A stretch of 64,000 bases of DNA from Adineta vaga (GCA_021613535.1 CP075496.1:9114001-9178000); one strand, 5' to 3'. Shown: positions 24,417 through 35,767, counted from the stretch's first letter. Translations and numbers: made by a program. The notes: generated by a model from the letters alone, not told the origin.

Positions 24417-25053
24417 TTATTTCGCACTTCTATTGATTCTTCGAAATGGATGATAAAACTGAAATATTTTCATGCTTAGATAATTCAAAAGATCCTCCGG
24501 CAAATCTTCCTTTCCATTTAGTGATGGTTTTACGAGGTCGTAAAAAAGTGGATAATGAATAAGTAATTCAATGGTGTATCTTGCTGGAAGTAAACGTCGT
24601 GCCATCAGTACAGTACTTTTATTTGCAATAAATTCAGTTAAATTTAAAGAATTCTTTAAAATATAGAATAATTTTGATGCATTAGTTGTACTGATCCAAG
24701 CAGATGTTTGACTTAAATTTTTCACATAGAATTTTCTCAATAGATTTTATTTCAATGTACTTCCATCAGATTGATAACATTAAGCACTTTTATAAATAAC
24801 AGATTGATTTTCATCGAAGATACTATGTGAAAGAATTTTTTAATTCAATGTTTGATCTACTAATTCTATATTTCAATTTGATAGATAGAAAACAGAAAGC
24901 CATTCTATATAATAAAAAGAAACTGTTTTCTTTTATTAAATTTTCATCTCGACATTGATTAAACAACCTTGAAGCATTCTCTAATAGCCACAAGAATTGA
25001 TATTCACAAGTCACTAAATAACACCACATCATTCTTCGCAATAGTTCATACAT
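24417..25053 (-). pseudogene. Unidentified decayed coding fragment
   Basis: Two minus-strand frames, 25053-24823 and 24740-24417, have protein-like composition (LWLLENASRLFNQCRDENLI; NASKLFYILKNSLNLTEF, MARRLLPARYTIELLIHYP, DLPEDLLNYLSMKIFQFY) and are separated by in-frame stops without clear splice sites. I cannot name the family. It lies just outside the left arm of the inverted duplication. Confidence 0.3.
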
Positions 25054-25371
25054 ATGCTAACTAATACACATTCCATGCGAACAAATCAACTTTAGTTTCC
25101 ATAAACAATATTCTCTTTTGCCTTCTACATATACTAATCTCATATTTCCGGTCTCTTTTATCAATAAAAACTGACAAATAATTCATCCTTCTCACAATAC
25201 TCCACTGAAACATTGCTTATACGTCCAGAATCTTCAAAAGGATGCAACAACAATAGTCGATTTATTTTAATATTCAAACATCTATATAAAAGCACAATTC
25301 TCAGTTAAACACTCACATATAAGCGCACTTTTGTCTCGAATATTTACTATCATATCACATCTTCATCAAAT

Positions 25372-28300
25372 CTAACGACTACTCAGTTGTCGTCTTAAAT
25401 GTGAAATACGTTGTCGAAATTGTTTTCGATAAAGTGGAGATGGTAAAACAAAGATGATAAAAACACATGCTGCTGGAATAAATGATAAAAAATATCCAAT
25501 CAAATAGAACGAAAATAATCGCGATGATTTTTTACAATCTAAAATAATTGAAATAATCAAATGAGGAAAAGTTAAACAAACAATGATCATTGGACTAATC
25601 AAAAGTTGTTTGTATTTTAGAATTTTCCGTTTCAAATGACTCCAAAATGTTTTGTCTGTTTGTGATGCTGTTCGTTGACGAGCTGTAAATAGAATAATTA
25701 GAATAGTTGAACATATTTGAATACAAAATGGAATAAAATAATGAATAAATATCATCACCATCGTATAAATCTTCAACCAAATCTTATATTCAATCACACA
25801 CCAACTTCGTTCTTCAAGTTCATCTTGAAAAACATGAAGAAAGATGATTTGTGGAATAAGAAGTGTAACATTAAACAAAAATATCAATGGAACAATCACT
25901 TTTGCTATTCTTCGACTTCTACTTCGATCAAAATATAATCCTTGAATAACTGAACATGTTCTTTCAATTGCTACACAAGCATTCAACCAATTGTCAATAA
26001 ATAAAAATAATTTCAATAAAACTTCAATACAACGACAATTAAGAATTAAAACCATTCGAAGATTTGATATATTCTGATAAGAAAGAAAAAGTAACCAGAA
26101 TTTTATTGTAAAAAATGTTATTGTTAACAATGATGTCATCGATGATGAAAATAAATATAATCCACAACCAACTTCATGTACTTTTGCTTGTGAAAATGTC
26201 ATCATTGATAAGATAGCATTGATAATTCCAATAAGAAAGATAATCATTGTAGTTAATGCACTGATTTGAATCGAAAATGATTGAGAAAAAAATCCTTTGT
26301 TATGTCGAAATTCATAGCCAAGAATTTCATCTAATGTTGAACCAAGACCTTTAGCATAAAGTTGACATTGTTGACCAAAGAAACAATTGGCACATAAACA
26401 AATCTTTGTTGATGGACATTGAGGATGATCTTGATAACATTCACCTTGATTTAAACAATAATTATCATTTGATATACATTGAAAATGATGTTGTGATGAA
26501 GAATATTTTTCAGAAAATTCTAAACAATTTGCATGATGATCATTTGTACATAAACATAAATACATTTTATCAATAAAACATTGTAAATGCCAATGTAAAA
26601 AACATAATTTATGAAAATAATTGATTCGTTCATAGGGATGTAATTGTAAAATAGTTGAATTGAGATAGTTGTCGATTGAGTGACATTTTTGTTTTGGATT
26701 AAGACTTGTTAACATTGACATTTGTGATCGATGTTGAAGATAAACAAGATAGAAATCATGTTGAATTTGAATAAAAACTAAATGAAATGGAATGGATATA
26801 TGAAATGTAACAATATGTTGAAAAAGTGTTAATTTTCGAAGAATAATTGTTTGAATTGGTTGAGATTGATTGGATGTTGTATAGAAATATGCAATTAAAT
26901 AAGATGGAATCTCTATTTCATCTATTGAAACATCTAATTCCCATTTTCTATATTCACAATGTAAACCATAATATTTATTTGGACAAATACATGAATAATT
27001 CCGATGAAACATATTTAAATCATTGCGAATACATTGACCATGATTTTGACAATGATTTATTGAACATTTCGATGAGATCAAACAATTCGATCCATATTCA
27101 TTCAATGGACAAACACAAATCGATTCCTTTGCTCTTTTCTTTCCAATAAATATCGAATCATTTGAACATTTATGTCCTGAATTCGATTTCATCCATCGAC
27201 AAAATGATTTCTCTTCATTCACATACTTGACACATTCTTGTCCATTCGAACATTCCATTGAACATTGATTTCCTCTTTCCACTACATTCGATGATAAATT
27301 CAATGATAAACTCATACGATTAACAGGTAGAAACAAGAATGGAATTGTAAAATACCAATGTCCAATATAACTCATCCAATTCTTTTCAATAACATCAATA
27401 CGAATACTATAATTCGTTGACAGATTCTTTGGTCTTGTTGGATATAATAAATATTGATTAAATTTCATTGTACAACTATCTTTTGCAATATATTGAAGTT
27501 GATTAAATTCTATTATAATCTCATCATTATCAATCAATAAAATAACAATACCATATGTTTCATATCGATTTATTGAACTTAATTGTAATGATAAACTAAG
27601 ACGTTGATTTTGATATTCACATAAATCACCATAATAACTTGGTGGACACAAACAATTCGAAAATGTTCCATTATTTGTATATTTCTCAATCTTTATTCCA
27701 CGATTACAATAATGTGTCCATTGATCATCTTCTTCTATCATTGTTGTATTCTGTTTTATCATAAATTCTTCTTCTTCTTCTTCTTCTTCTTCTTCTTCTT
27801 GTGCTTGTAAATGATAATTGATTTCATTGGTGAGATGAGATGAGATTGAAGATGGATAAACGGGTGAAGTAATGAGAGTAAAGAATCTGTATCGATATTT
27901 GTCATGTTCATTTAATCCACAAAGGATTTGTTCGATTTCATTTCGATGATAGGATCCATTTTGCTCACAAGTGAATGTGAATTGAGAATCTTGACAAAAT
28001 GCCTCGTCATCATTGAGCACTGGACAATTTGTAGTTTTATCACATAATTCCGATGACTTTAAGCATGATGAATCATTCAAACATCGAAGATTCTGGGAGA
28101 TTTCATTGGAATAGTATCTCTCACGACACTCAATTTGTTCATCTGTTGCTCCGAGACAATCATCTCGTCCATCATTGACAAGTGTGTGAGGTAAGCAAAA
28201 CATTGTATAATTGTCTGGCGATATACATGGATGATGTTTTGGTGGACATAATGATTGACTACAATTAGATTCATCGCGTCCATCTGAACATGCCCAATAA

Positions 28301-30093
28301 CCATCGCAGCGTGCATATATGTTATCACATACCTTGTTCATTTCACATCCATCTTCGTCGGTGCGTATTTGTCTATTCAGATTGTAATAAAAGTAGTGAG
28401 TAATTCCATCACAAAACTTTTGAAATGGAATCTCTTCTTTACTTTGTGCTCTGCTGAATAAACAAGCATGTTTCTTTCCTATGGGTGACAAGCATTCACC
28501 AGTATTGTCACACTTTTCTCGGTGTTGATGGTTGAGTGAACAACTGTTTGAAAATGTTTCATCATCTATATCGATGCAATCTATGATTTTATCCATAATG
28601 CGTAGTGTAGAAATCATCTTGCGAGAGTTATTACAGTGATACAGCACGGGATATTCTATTAATTTCGTCGAAATTGGAAAGAAACTTTTTGATACTAGAC
28701 AGGAGCGAAACTTTTGCTCAATCCACAATATTAATGCACTCCAAGGATATGCCTTGTCCCATTCGATGTCGTTATCGAGTTCTATCAGACAACTTAGGTT
28801 ACCACGAACTCTTTCAAATGAACGAAATTCACACAACTCTGCATCATAACATATATAATTAGGGAACAAATTCATCTCCAGATCGCTTCGCGAATGAACA
28901 TTTTCATAGAAGAAACGAACATGATTCGAGTAAACGGCAACGCTTGGAAACTGAAAGAAAAGAGGACATTGGGTAAGATACGCATTTGCAGAGTCATTCA
29001 TTAGCCATTGATGACACAATGTTCCATTGATTTGCTTGACAACTCCACTCAAACAAACCATTGTCATCCAACATTCATCGGCAAGATCATCTTGTCTCAT
29101 GATTGATTCAATCAATAACTGATCTCGACCACTATGACAATATTCATATCTTGTCACACATTCGCCATCACCACATGAAAATGTACCTCCATCTGCTCGA
29201 CATGAATGTTCTTCACATCGAAATGATGCATCTTGATAACACATCTTCACATATGAAACATCTAATTTTTCATCAGATCGATCAACACAATCTGCTTCAC
29301 CATCACCATCATTCCACAAATCTTCTGGAATACACATTCCATTATGACATCGATATTCATCATCTCTGCATACATTCATTTCTATCACAAAACAATTTTC
29401 TTCATCAATACCTTCATCAAAACAATCCACAACTCCATTACAAATCTCACGCCAATCAAGACACCACTTCCTTCCATTTTGATGGCATTCAACCAGATCA
29501 TAGCATGGCATCGACACTGGCATCATCGTGTTCGATGAAGGTGAATAGGGTTGTTTTTGTTGAAATGTTGCTTCGATGATTTCATTAAATGACGAGATGT
29601 TTGTGTATCGAGGTTCGAACGAATATTGACATCGAACACCAAACCATGGAGGAGTACAGTTATAGAAGTATTCATTCAATGATTCGATACCTTTCGTATT
29701 CAAATAAGCTTGATAACGTTCAGCTATTTTCATCGAAATCGACCATGACAAAAGTTGCTGAGAAGTGATGCCAGTCAAACTGATCGTTTCGAATGATAGT
29801 TGACGAGCAAGTGGATGAACAGATGAATCCATTGGATCATCAGCTAAACGATGCATTGGACGAAAACAAAATGGTATAACATCAACAGTGATATCATACA
29901 AGTGTTGATAAGCTAGTTTTGCTCGATAAACATAATAATCCAAACAATCATATTCTAATGCATTACTCTTGTCATTTGTTTCTTCGATGAGATTGTACAT
30001 GTTCAGTTGACATGTCATCAATATCAACCAAAATGAAAATAGTAGAAAAATCAGAAATATTCTTTTACCTTGAATCAAGAATATAGTGTTCAT
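25372..30093 (-). CDS. LDLa/EGF adhesion-type seven-TM receptor, copy 1
   Basis: Intronless, 1573 aa. An N-terminal hydrophobic segment (about residues 11-30) is a signal peptide or anchor. An EGF-like end (PPWFGVRC) follows, then LDL-receptor class A modules with acidic Ca-binding ends (CNGVVDCFDEGIDEENC; NDGDGEADCVDRSDE; CDGYWACSDGRDESNC; NDGRDDCLGATDEQIEC) over residues about 200-710. An 11-residue Glu tract, EGF-like modules (CLCPPSYYGDLC, CICPNKYYGLHC, CLCANCFFGQQC), and from about residue 1270 a seven-helix domain complete the protein. The TM3 end reads ACVAIERTCSV, with ERT at the DRY position. A basic tail ends in RRQLSSR. This is probably a cell-surface sensor; ligand unknown. Nearly identical to copy 2 except for the segment encoded at about 28355-28795. 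Confidence 0.9.
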   Translation of the reverse strand: MNTIFLIQGKRIFLIFLLFSFWLILMTCQLNMYNLIEETNDKSNALEYDCLDYYVYRAKLAYQHLYDITVDVIPFCFRPMHRLADDPMDSSVHPLARQLSFETISLTGITSQQLLSWSISMKIAERYQAYLNTKGIESLNEYFYNCTPPWFGVRCQYSFEPRYTNISSFNEIIEATFQQKQPYSPSSNTMMPVSMPCYDLVECHQNGRKWCLDWREICNGVVDCFDEGIDEENCFVIEMNVCRDDEYRCHNGMCIPEDLWNDGDGEADCVDRSDEKLDVSYVKMCYQDASFRCEEHSCRADGGTFSCGDGECVTRYEYCHSGRDQLLIESIMRQDDLADECWMTMVCLSGVVKQINGTLCHQWLMNDSANAYLTQCPLFFQFPSVAVYSNHVRFFYENVHSRSDLEMNLFPNYICYDAELCEFRSFERVRGNLSCLIELDNDIEWDKAYPWSALILWIEQKFRSCLVSKSFFPISTKLIEYPVLYHCNNSRKMISTLRIMDKIIDCIDIDDETFSNSCSLNHQHREKCDNTGECLSPIGKKHACLFSRAQSKEEIPFQKFCDGITHYFYYNLNRQIRTDEDGCEMNKVCDNIYARCDGYWACSDGRDESNCSQSLCPPKHHPCISPDNYTMFCLPHTLVNDGRDDCLGATDEQIECRERYYSNEISQNLRCLNDSSCLKSSELCDKTTNCPVLNDDEAFCQDSQFTFTCEQNGSYHRNEIEQILCGLNEHDKYRYRFFTLITSPVYPSSISSHLTNEINYHLQAQEEEEEEEEEEEFMIKQNTTMIEEDDQWTHYCNRGIKIEKYTNNGTFSNCLCPPSYYGDLCEYQNQRLSLSLQLSSINRYETYGIVILLIDNDEIIIEFNQLQYIAKDSCTMKFNQYLLYPTRPKNLSTNYSIRIDVIEKNWMSYIGHWYFTIPFLFLPVNRMSLSLNLSSNVVERGNQCSMECSNGQECVKYVNEEKSFCRWMKSNSGHKCSNDSIFIGKKRAKESICVCPLNEYGSNCLISSKCSINHCQNHGQCIRNDLNMFHRNYSCICPNKYYGLHCEYRKWELDVSIDEIEIPSYLIAYFYTTSNQSQPIQTIILRKLTLFQHIVTFHISIPFHLVFIQIQHDFYLVYLQHRSQMSMLTSLNPKQKCHSIDNYLNSTILQLHPYERINYFHKLCFLHWHLQCFIDKMYLCLCTNDHHANCLEFSEKYSSSQHHFQCISNDNYCLNQGECYQDHPQCPSTKICLCANCFFGQQCQLYAKGLGSTLDEILGYEFRHNKGFFSQSFSIQISALTTMIIFLIGIINAILSMMTFSQAKVHEVGCGLYLFSSSMTSLLTITFFTIKFWLLFLSYQNISNLRMVLILNCRCIEVLLKLFLFIDNWLNACVAIERTCSVIQGLYFDRSRSRRIAKVIVPLIFLFNVTLLIPQIIFLHVFQDELEERSWCVIEYKIWLKIYTMVMIFIHYFIPFCIQICSTILIILFTARQRTASQTDKTFWSHLKRKILKYKQLLISPMIIVCLTFPHLIISIILDCKKSSRLFSFYLIGYFLSFIPAACVFIIFVLPSPLYRKQFRQRISHLRRQLSSR
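27772..27804 (-). repeat. GAA microsatellite encoding a Glu tract (11 Glu)
   Basis: (TTC)n on the + strand inside GPCR copy 1. The matching tract in copy 2 (about 53213-53239) has nine Glu codons. The two-codon difference equals the whole length difference between the two proteins (1573 versus 1571 aa). Confidence 0.85.
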
Positions 30094-30388
30094 TGTTAAT
30101 CTTGTAGTTTGTTTTTATTGAATCTCACGCAAAGCAGAAAGTTTTAACTTCTATATGGTGATGAGAATATGATAGTGAGATATAAAAGTAGGAGAGACAG
30201 AGAGGAAAATGCTTGGTATAAGTTATGTGATGTTTGCAGTGAGGAGAAAAAAAGGAAGGAAATGGTTTTTACAAAAGATACATGTACAGAAACATGATTG
30301 TCAAATTTGTATGAACCCTATGGAATTTTGATGGAGCTGTGTGTAGAGATGAGGAAATGATAATTTATCTTTACATTTACTGAACGTG

Positions 30389-30836
30389 GGTTTGCCGCAG
30401 CTTTGCGAAGGTCAAGTATGTGAAGAAATATTGTATAAGTGTCCTTGTGAAAATAATTGAATAAGAGTATATAACTTCGCATCTGGTCTTTTGTTCGGTC
30501 GCAAGACTAACACTCTTAAATACGGATTTATGAGAGAATTTATACTATTTATTTTTGCCAGTATTATGAATTTATGTGTGCCAATGAAAGATATTCGACG
30601 GCTTTCGGAAAAATCTGATTCTAAAGATGTGAATATGAGTTCCGTCTGCATTAGTCCCCCCTATTTCTCACATTCTCACTCAAATATTCAAGATGCAATT
30701 CTCTTATTTGCGATTCGTTATCGGTAGTTTTTCTCGAGAGATTAGAGGTCTCGGCTGAATGATTGATTCCATGATCATATATTCTGATACGTGCGATATC
30801 ACGCTATAAAATCTGATAGTCAATTTTTCAACGTGT
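30389..30836. other. Spacer between left arm and SGNH hydrolase
   Basis: Small overlapping frames on both strands (30412-30651 minus, 30491-30727 plus) have no recognisable product. No other feature seen. Confidence 0.35.
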
Positions 30837-31586
30837 CTATCCAGAGTCATATGTGATCAGCAACTTTTGTATCATTCGGTATAAGGCAGCATCCCAAATC
30901 TGATATCCATTCGCATTCAAATGCAAATCGTCTTCTAAATGCTCCCATCCTATCTGTTCCGGCGAATCCATCCAACGAACACGATGCTGTTGCTGCATTT
31001 GCGACTCCATTTTTTCTTGATTAACTTTAGTAACTAGTTCTTTTATAGCTGAATTTGATTGCATCGTACATTGTTCGTTAACATCTTTTCGTTTAGAGAA
31101 GCCTAGAATGAGTATCTGCGTACGAATGGGAAAATCTCTCAGTATGGCTTGCAAAAGAAGATAATAATCATCTAAATGTTGCTGTTGTAAAGCTTGATTT
31201 GGTCGAAGATTATTAGTGCCTATCAGTAACACAATAACTTTAGGATTATGAGGTTTCAACAGTCGAAATAATCCTAGGTTGACGCGATAAAGTACATTCT
31301 CAATTTTATCACCGCCTACGCCACCATTGAAGATTTGAGGATAGTGCAATTGTCCAAGCTGTGTGTTCTGTCCAGTAGTTTTGAAACGCTCAATTGCAGA
31401 ACTACCAATCAAAACGATATCAATTTGTGATGAATGGTGTTCAGATGAGACACTGTTATCAGAAGATGCTAAATGAATAATTTTTAATTGTGGTAGATGC
31501 ACATTAATATGTGTATCATGAGAGCGTTGTTTAAAACGAGCCCGTTCAGCAATACGTTGATCAAGTTCCAGCAGCGTCGAAGACAT
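30837..31586 (-). CDS. SGNH/GDSL hydrolase, PAF-acetylhydrolase beta/gamma-like
   Basis: About 249 aa from the ATG at 31586 (MSSTLLELDQ); an upstream in-frame ATG at 31667 adds 27 basic residues and is less likely. SGNH blocks in order: block I DIVLIGSSAIERF (Ser nucleophile; GSS instead of GDS), block II NGGVGGDKIENVLYR (oxyanion Gly), block III VIVLLIGTNNL (oxyanion Asn), and block V DDLHLNANGYQIW (Asp-x-x-His). All catalytic positions are present, so it is probably an active esterase. Predicted cytosolic and intronless. It resembles the alpha-1/alpha-2 subunits of brain PAF acetylhydrolase and similar bacterial lipases; substrate not determinable. Confidence 0.88.
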   Translation of the reverse strand: MSSTLLELDQRIAERARFKQRSHDTHINVHLPQLKIIHLASSDNSVSSEHHSSQIDIVLIGSSAIERFKTTGQNTQLGQLHYPQIFNGGVGGDKIENVLYRVNLGLFRLLKPHNPKVIVLLIGTNNLRPNQALQQQHLDDYYLLLQAILRDFPIRTQILILGFSKRKDVNEQCTMQSNSAIKELVTKVNQEKMESQMQQQHRVRWMDSPEQIGWEHLEDDLHLNANGYQIWDAALYRMIQKLLITYDSG

Positions 31587-32126
31587 TCTCTTCACTTCAT
31601 GTATCAAATTTCTTCTGATTCTCGCGTAAATTTTATGAATGTATAAGTATAATTTGATGGTAGACATAATAAAAATGTCTCCTCTATTAAAATAAACACT
31701 TCAACTGCATAAACGTGTAGATCAAAAGTGAAAAAATATGTTTGAATGTGATTGCTTACGTTAACTTCGTATGACAATTGACAAACATACTTTTGTACAT
31801 GTAGATAATGTTAATAAAGAAAATTATCTGATTAACACTACACGATCAATCGTCGTGCCATTTTTTAAGAAATTATTAAAAAAAAATTATAAATATACTT
31901 TTCCTTCCATATTTTCAGTGACTATGGAAACGAGCACGAAAGGTGTATAAGTTAGATATGGTATGTAGTGATTGTGTACTTATATGAACTATAAGAATAC
32001 TATATTCACATAAGATAGATTTATTACTATTTGAATAATTTGTCGACCGTAACTCATACTATGTACAAAACATTGATTAGAAAAAGAAATTCTTTTCTCA
32101 AAACACACGTAGATATGATCGTATAG
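31587..32126. other. Intergenic, nothing seen
   Basis: AT-rich spacer upstream of the SGNH gene and downstream of the arrestin-like gene. No ORF, repeat or RNA gene recognised. Confidence 0.4.
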
Positions 32127-33307
32127 TTATTCATTAATGTCTTCATATCTTGGTAAGATTTCACTGATAATAAAATCTTCATAGCTTGGTGGTGAATTTT
32201 CTTCTTCATCAATTGATAAATGTTCAAGAATTTCAGGTAAAGATTTTAATTCATCCATGATTTTTAATGTTCGTTGATGATCAGTTGTACAAATAATTGG
32301 TAGTGTTAAAGTAAAATGACTATTAAATAAACCATGTATATGACATTGAATATGAAGTTCATATCGAACATTCTTATACAATGATGTAGGAGCCATAACT
32401 TGACATTTCTCTAATGGAATTGATAATTCATAAATATTTTGATGATATTCATTATTAAATCCTTTAGATTTAAATACTGTTAATAATGAAGAAAAAATCG
32501 TAAAGTCAGTCTCTTCATCTGTTATCGTTCTATATTGTTTGAGTATTGCTCGAATTGACTTAATAGTTACTTTCATTGGATTATGTATTTCAATTTCTAA
32601 TAGATGAGTACAACCAGGCACCATTAGGCCATTATTTGAAAGGATTCCATATAATTTTACACCCTCATACTGAATGCTACCTTCGATGTTGTAATTTTGT
32701 AATAATTGATGCGAAAGAGTTGAGATGGAAGTTGGAGTATATAGAGTAAATGGAACTTTTCGAGATAAATTTGAACGATATAAATAAACACGAGCATAAT
32801 AACATATATATGAATCATTTTCATCATGATGTGGTAATGATGAAGGAAGTGAAGAATCCAAAAGACCATCAAATACCCATCGATAAGCTGGACGTGGATT
32901 GTTGATATCCTGAAAATAAAACAAGAGAACAATCAATTCCAAGTTTTTCTTTTTCAGATAAAAACAAATAGGAGTAACATTTTCACAAAACTAAACAATG
33001 TCAATAAAAAGCTAACCAATTGTTGATTGTCAGTTGGAATTTTGATTACTTGCACCCGTTTACGAAAAAATATTTGTACATTATTAAGATTTCTCTGTTG
33101 ATAAATATTTGTTTTTACATCTTTTGATTCACCGATTAATTCAACATATAATGGTCCATATCTGAAGTTTAAATCATGACCTTTATCGTTCGTTACAATA
33201 TCAATAATACCATGAATTCGATCACCACTCAAATAAAAATCATAGGGTGTTTCACGAGTTAATTTTACTTTAAATGATGATAATACTGATGGAGTAATAT
33301 TACCCAT
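32127..33307 (-). CDS. Arrestin-domain-containing protein (alpha-arrestin)
   Basis: Adaptor that links membrane cargo to ubiquitin ligases. Exons on the minus strand are 33307-33017 and 32909-32127 with a 107 bp intron, giving 357 aa. The N-arrestin part runs from VKLTRETPYDFYLSGDRIHG, with RYGPLYVELIGES; the C-arrestin part has NGLMVPGCTHLLEIEIHNP and SIPLEKCQVMAPTS followed by YELHIQCHIHG. The acidic C-terminus carries SPPSYEDF, a PPxY motif of the type that binds Nedd4-family WW domains, and a second PRYEDINE end. The start at 33307 (MGNITPSVL) was chosen because upstream sequence is T/C-rich and not protein-like. Confidence 0.85.
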
Positions 33308-34045
33308 GTTTATCGAGATAGATTTAAGAAATGTGGTAGAATTCCAGTGTAAACCAAAGGCGTAGAAGAAAAGAAAGTTAAGGACAAACGATGAAAGAAA
33401 AAAGACGGAAAAAAGAAATAGCGAGAAATAGTTGGCACACATGATGACGCTACTTTGACTAGAAACGAAGAAAACAAGCAATCGGCTTGATAGAACGGAA
33501 GGAAAAAAAATCAGAAACGATCTTTCTCTCTCTCCACCCTGCTCCCCACTACCACCATGTAGTGGAAGAACGCAAAAAAGAACAGAAAAGATCTCAAAGG
33601 AGTTCAGGACATAACTGAATTGGCAAGAAAAGATATTTTGCATAGGAAAATTATTCCGTATATTATTGACTACAGAAACAATTCGATCTGTAGATGATCG
33701 TGTCTGTGGAAACTGACAGCTATCTTATAGAATAAATTTATTTTTATAGATAAAGTCACACATTAAAAGAAAGGAGAATGTATAAAAAGAATCATATTAT
33801 CTTCTATTTACATCATATAGTACAACTTTGTTGTATGAGATGAGCATATCAATAGGAACAATGCTCAAGGTATTAGTCCATATTTTATCATATTTTCAAA
33901 AACTATTTATTAAAGTGCCCTCTATATTTGAGTGAAACTATACTAACTCAAAACGATAAATTCAAGAAGTCAGAATTTCATAAAAAAACAAAAAAATGTT
34001 CATAGTTATATTCATAATTAATTGAATTTATGTTCAAAACTTTCA
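33308..34045. other. Intergenic; promoter side of the arrestin-like gene
   Basis: The first 300 bp are purine-rich on the + strand and open on the minus strand, but the encoded peptide is low in complexity and looks like 5' UTR. No other feature. Confidence 0.35.
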
Positions 34046-34633
34046 TTATTTAGATCCATGCAATTGTTCAAAGTGGAAACGTCCTGCAGCTAAAGTACAA
34101 ATACCAAAACTAAAGATGGTTAACAGATGAGCAGTTATATAGAGATCGGCGGAGTAATCATTGAAGACAATTATTCGAGCTCCTTCGGCAAGACCAGCTA
34201 GCATGAATAAGCAGGCAAGAAAGAGTAAAATAGGCGCAATTAAATTCATCCATGCACTCAAGCTAACGACGGCCATGATCAATGTGGCAACTATACCGAA
34301 AGCAATGAAAATAATACCAATGACGGAGAGACCAGCAGCATTCTGCAAACGGACACTCGTATCATTAGCAGAAGTGTAGAGACCACTAAAAGGTGAGTCA
34401 TAATAGAAAAGATTTCCATCTCGATTAAGACATTGATTTAAAGAACCATTTGTGAAAAAACTACACGCATAGAAGAAATTATTTGTCGACGATCGCTGAG
34501 CACTACCTGAAGAATATTGATATGTCGATTGCCAGTTTGGTGTTCCTATACCAACACAAGCTAGTAGAAGAGCGATTGCACTAAATGCAATAGAAATAAA
34601 CGCAATGATTCGACTAATATTATGTGGTTGCAT
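34046..34633 (-). CDS. Claudin/PMP22-like four-TM protein
   Basis: About 195 aa from the ATG at 34633 (MQPHNISR). Four hydrophobic segments: residues about 8-30, 95-117, 122-145 and 160-182. The first extracellular loop holds GIGTPNWQS, two Cys (ACSFF and NQC) and N-glycosylation sites, which matches the tetraspan PMP22/EMP/claudin layout although the exact W-GLW-C-C signature is incomplete. The short tail ends HGSK. Probably a junction or membrane-organising protein. Single exon. Specific membership is uncertain. Confidence 0.7.
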   Translation of the reverse strand: MQPHNISRIIAFISIAFSAIALLLACVGIGTPNWQSTYQYSSGSAQRSSTNNFFYACSFFTNGSLNQCLNRDGNLFYYDSPFSGLYTSANDTSVRLQNAAGLSVIGIIFIAFGIVATLIMAVVSLSAWMNLIAPILLFLACLFMLAGLAEGARIIVFNDYSADLYITAHLLTIFSFGICTLAAGRFHFEQLHGSK

Positions 34634-35188
34634 CGATAGTTCAGTTTTCTTTTGTTTGACAAACGATATTTTTCTTCTTATCAATAGTGCAAATGTCTTT
34701 ATTATTGTTATAGACTATTTTAAGTTGTTGCATTTCTTGTTTTCTTTTTCAATGGTGAAAACGAATAGTATTGACTATAGTTACCAAGGACATGTGATTC
34801 TATCATCCGTATTGTTACGAATTGTAAATGAAAAAGTAAGGAATACAGTTTCTAATACATGAAACATCGAAAAAAAGAGCGCATTTTATGTTCGTTCTCT
34901 TATCAAACGATGATGTACAACTTTCAAAGTATAGTTTGAAGAATCATTGAAACTATTTTGATTGTTTCAATACATTTTTTTATTGATTCTTTTCTTTCAG
35001 TACGTATACACAGCTGAGTTTCGATAATTCATTGCCTCTCGATCGTTTTAAATCTTCAAAAGATTTTCTATTTTAAATGAAATCATACGACTTTATTTAT
35101 AATTATATTTTAGAAAACGTGTATATTTTCACTTGTAGACAGTTAGTTTTTGTTTTTATATTGAAATAAAATGATTTGGAAAAAAGTA
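34634..35188. other. Intergenic, nothing seen
   Basis: AT-rich spacer between the claudin-like gene (its 5' side) and the 3' end of the RidA gene. A + frame at 34605-34862 is the shadow of the neighbouring gene and its leader. Confidence 0.4.
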
Positions 35189-35767
35189 CTACTCTTTTTT
35201 CGTATATGCTGTACATTCAATTTCAACTTTTGCACTTGCTGGTAGTGTTTTCACAGCAAAAGTTGTTCTGGCTGGATAATCTTCCATGGAAGAAAAATAT
35301 GAAGCATAAATTGCATTAACCGATTGAAAATCATTCATATCAGTTAAAAGTACAAGACATCGTTGTACTTGACTTAAATTTGCACCAGCAGCATTTAAAA
35401 CAGCTTGAATATTACGAAAGACTTGTTGAGTTTGATTTCGAACATCATCTGATACTAATTGACCCGTTGCAGGATTAATTCCAATTTGTCCACTCAAAAA
35501 GAGAATATAATTTATTTGAACGGCCTGATTATATGGTCCAATTGGTTTAGGAGCATCCTTTGAATAAAATTCATATTTAAATACATAGAGAACTTAAATT
35601 GAATGAGTGCTTTCACTTACTGGTGTTGATATAACTTTTTTCTTAACATCATAATCGCGAAGTTCTTCTTTGTGAACAATTCCTGTTGATCTAATTTTGG
35701 AAGCATTACAGTTATATTGACTAAAGATGCCAATGAGGCAAATACATAAAATCAAAATTCTATTCAT
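35189..35767 (-). CDS. RidA (YjgF/UK114) family protein with signal peptide
   Basis: RidA enzymes hydrolyse reactive enamine/imine intermediates made by PLP enzymes. Exons on the minus strand are 35767-35621 and 35557-35189 with a 63 bp intron in phase 0, giving 171 aa. Core motifs: KPIGPYNQAV, LFLSGQIGINPATGQLV, QTQQVFRNIQAVL, ARTTFAV with the conserved Arg, and LPASAKVEIECTAY. Unusually, exon 1 encodes MNRILILCICLIGIFSQ, a clear signal peptide followed by NCNAS, so the protein should enter the secretory pathway instead of the cytosol or mitochondria. Residues 25-50 are a linker not found in minimal RidA. Confidence 0.9.

Larger units (their letters stand above)
25174..30388. repeat. Inverted duplication, left arm (about 5.2 kb)
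   Basis: This segment matches the reverse complement of 50657-55831 through the whole GPCR gene and about 200-300 bp of both flanks. At its lower edge, similarity stops abruptly after ACAAATAATTC at 25174. At the upper edge, similarity is strong to the TGAACGTG at 30381-30388 and fades beyond. The arms are separated by about 20.3 kb. Confidence 0.9.

Noticed and set aside
29103-29579. His-rich 158-codon + strand ORF inside GPCR copy 1 (also mirrored at 51432-51908)
   Set aside because: It is the antisense shadow of the Asp/Glu- and Cys-rich LDLa coding sequence; His/Met richness follows from complementing GAT/CAT-type codons.
34161-34862. + strand ORFs over the claudin-like gene
   Set aside because: Reverse-strand shadows and leader sequence, with no family pattern.
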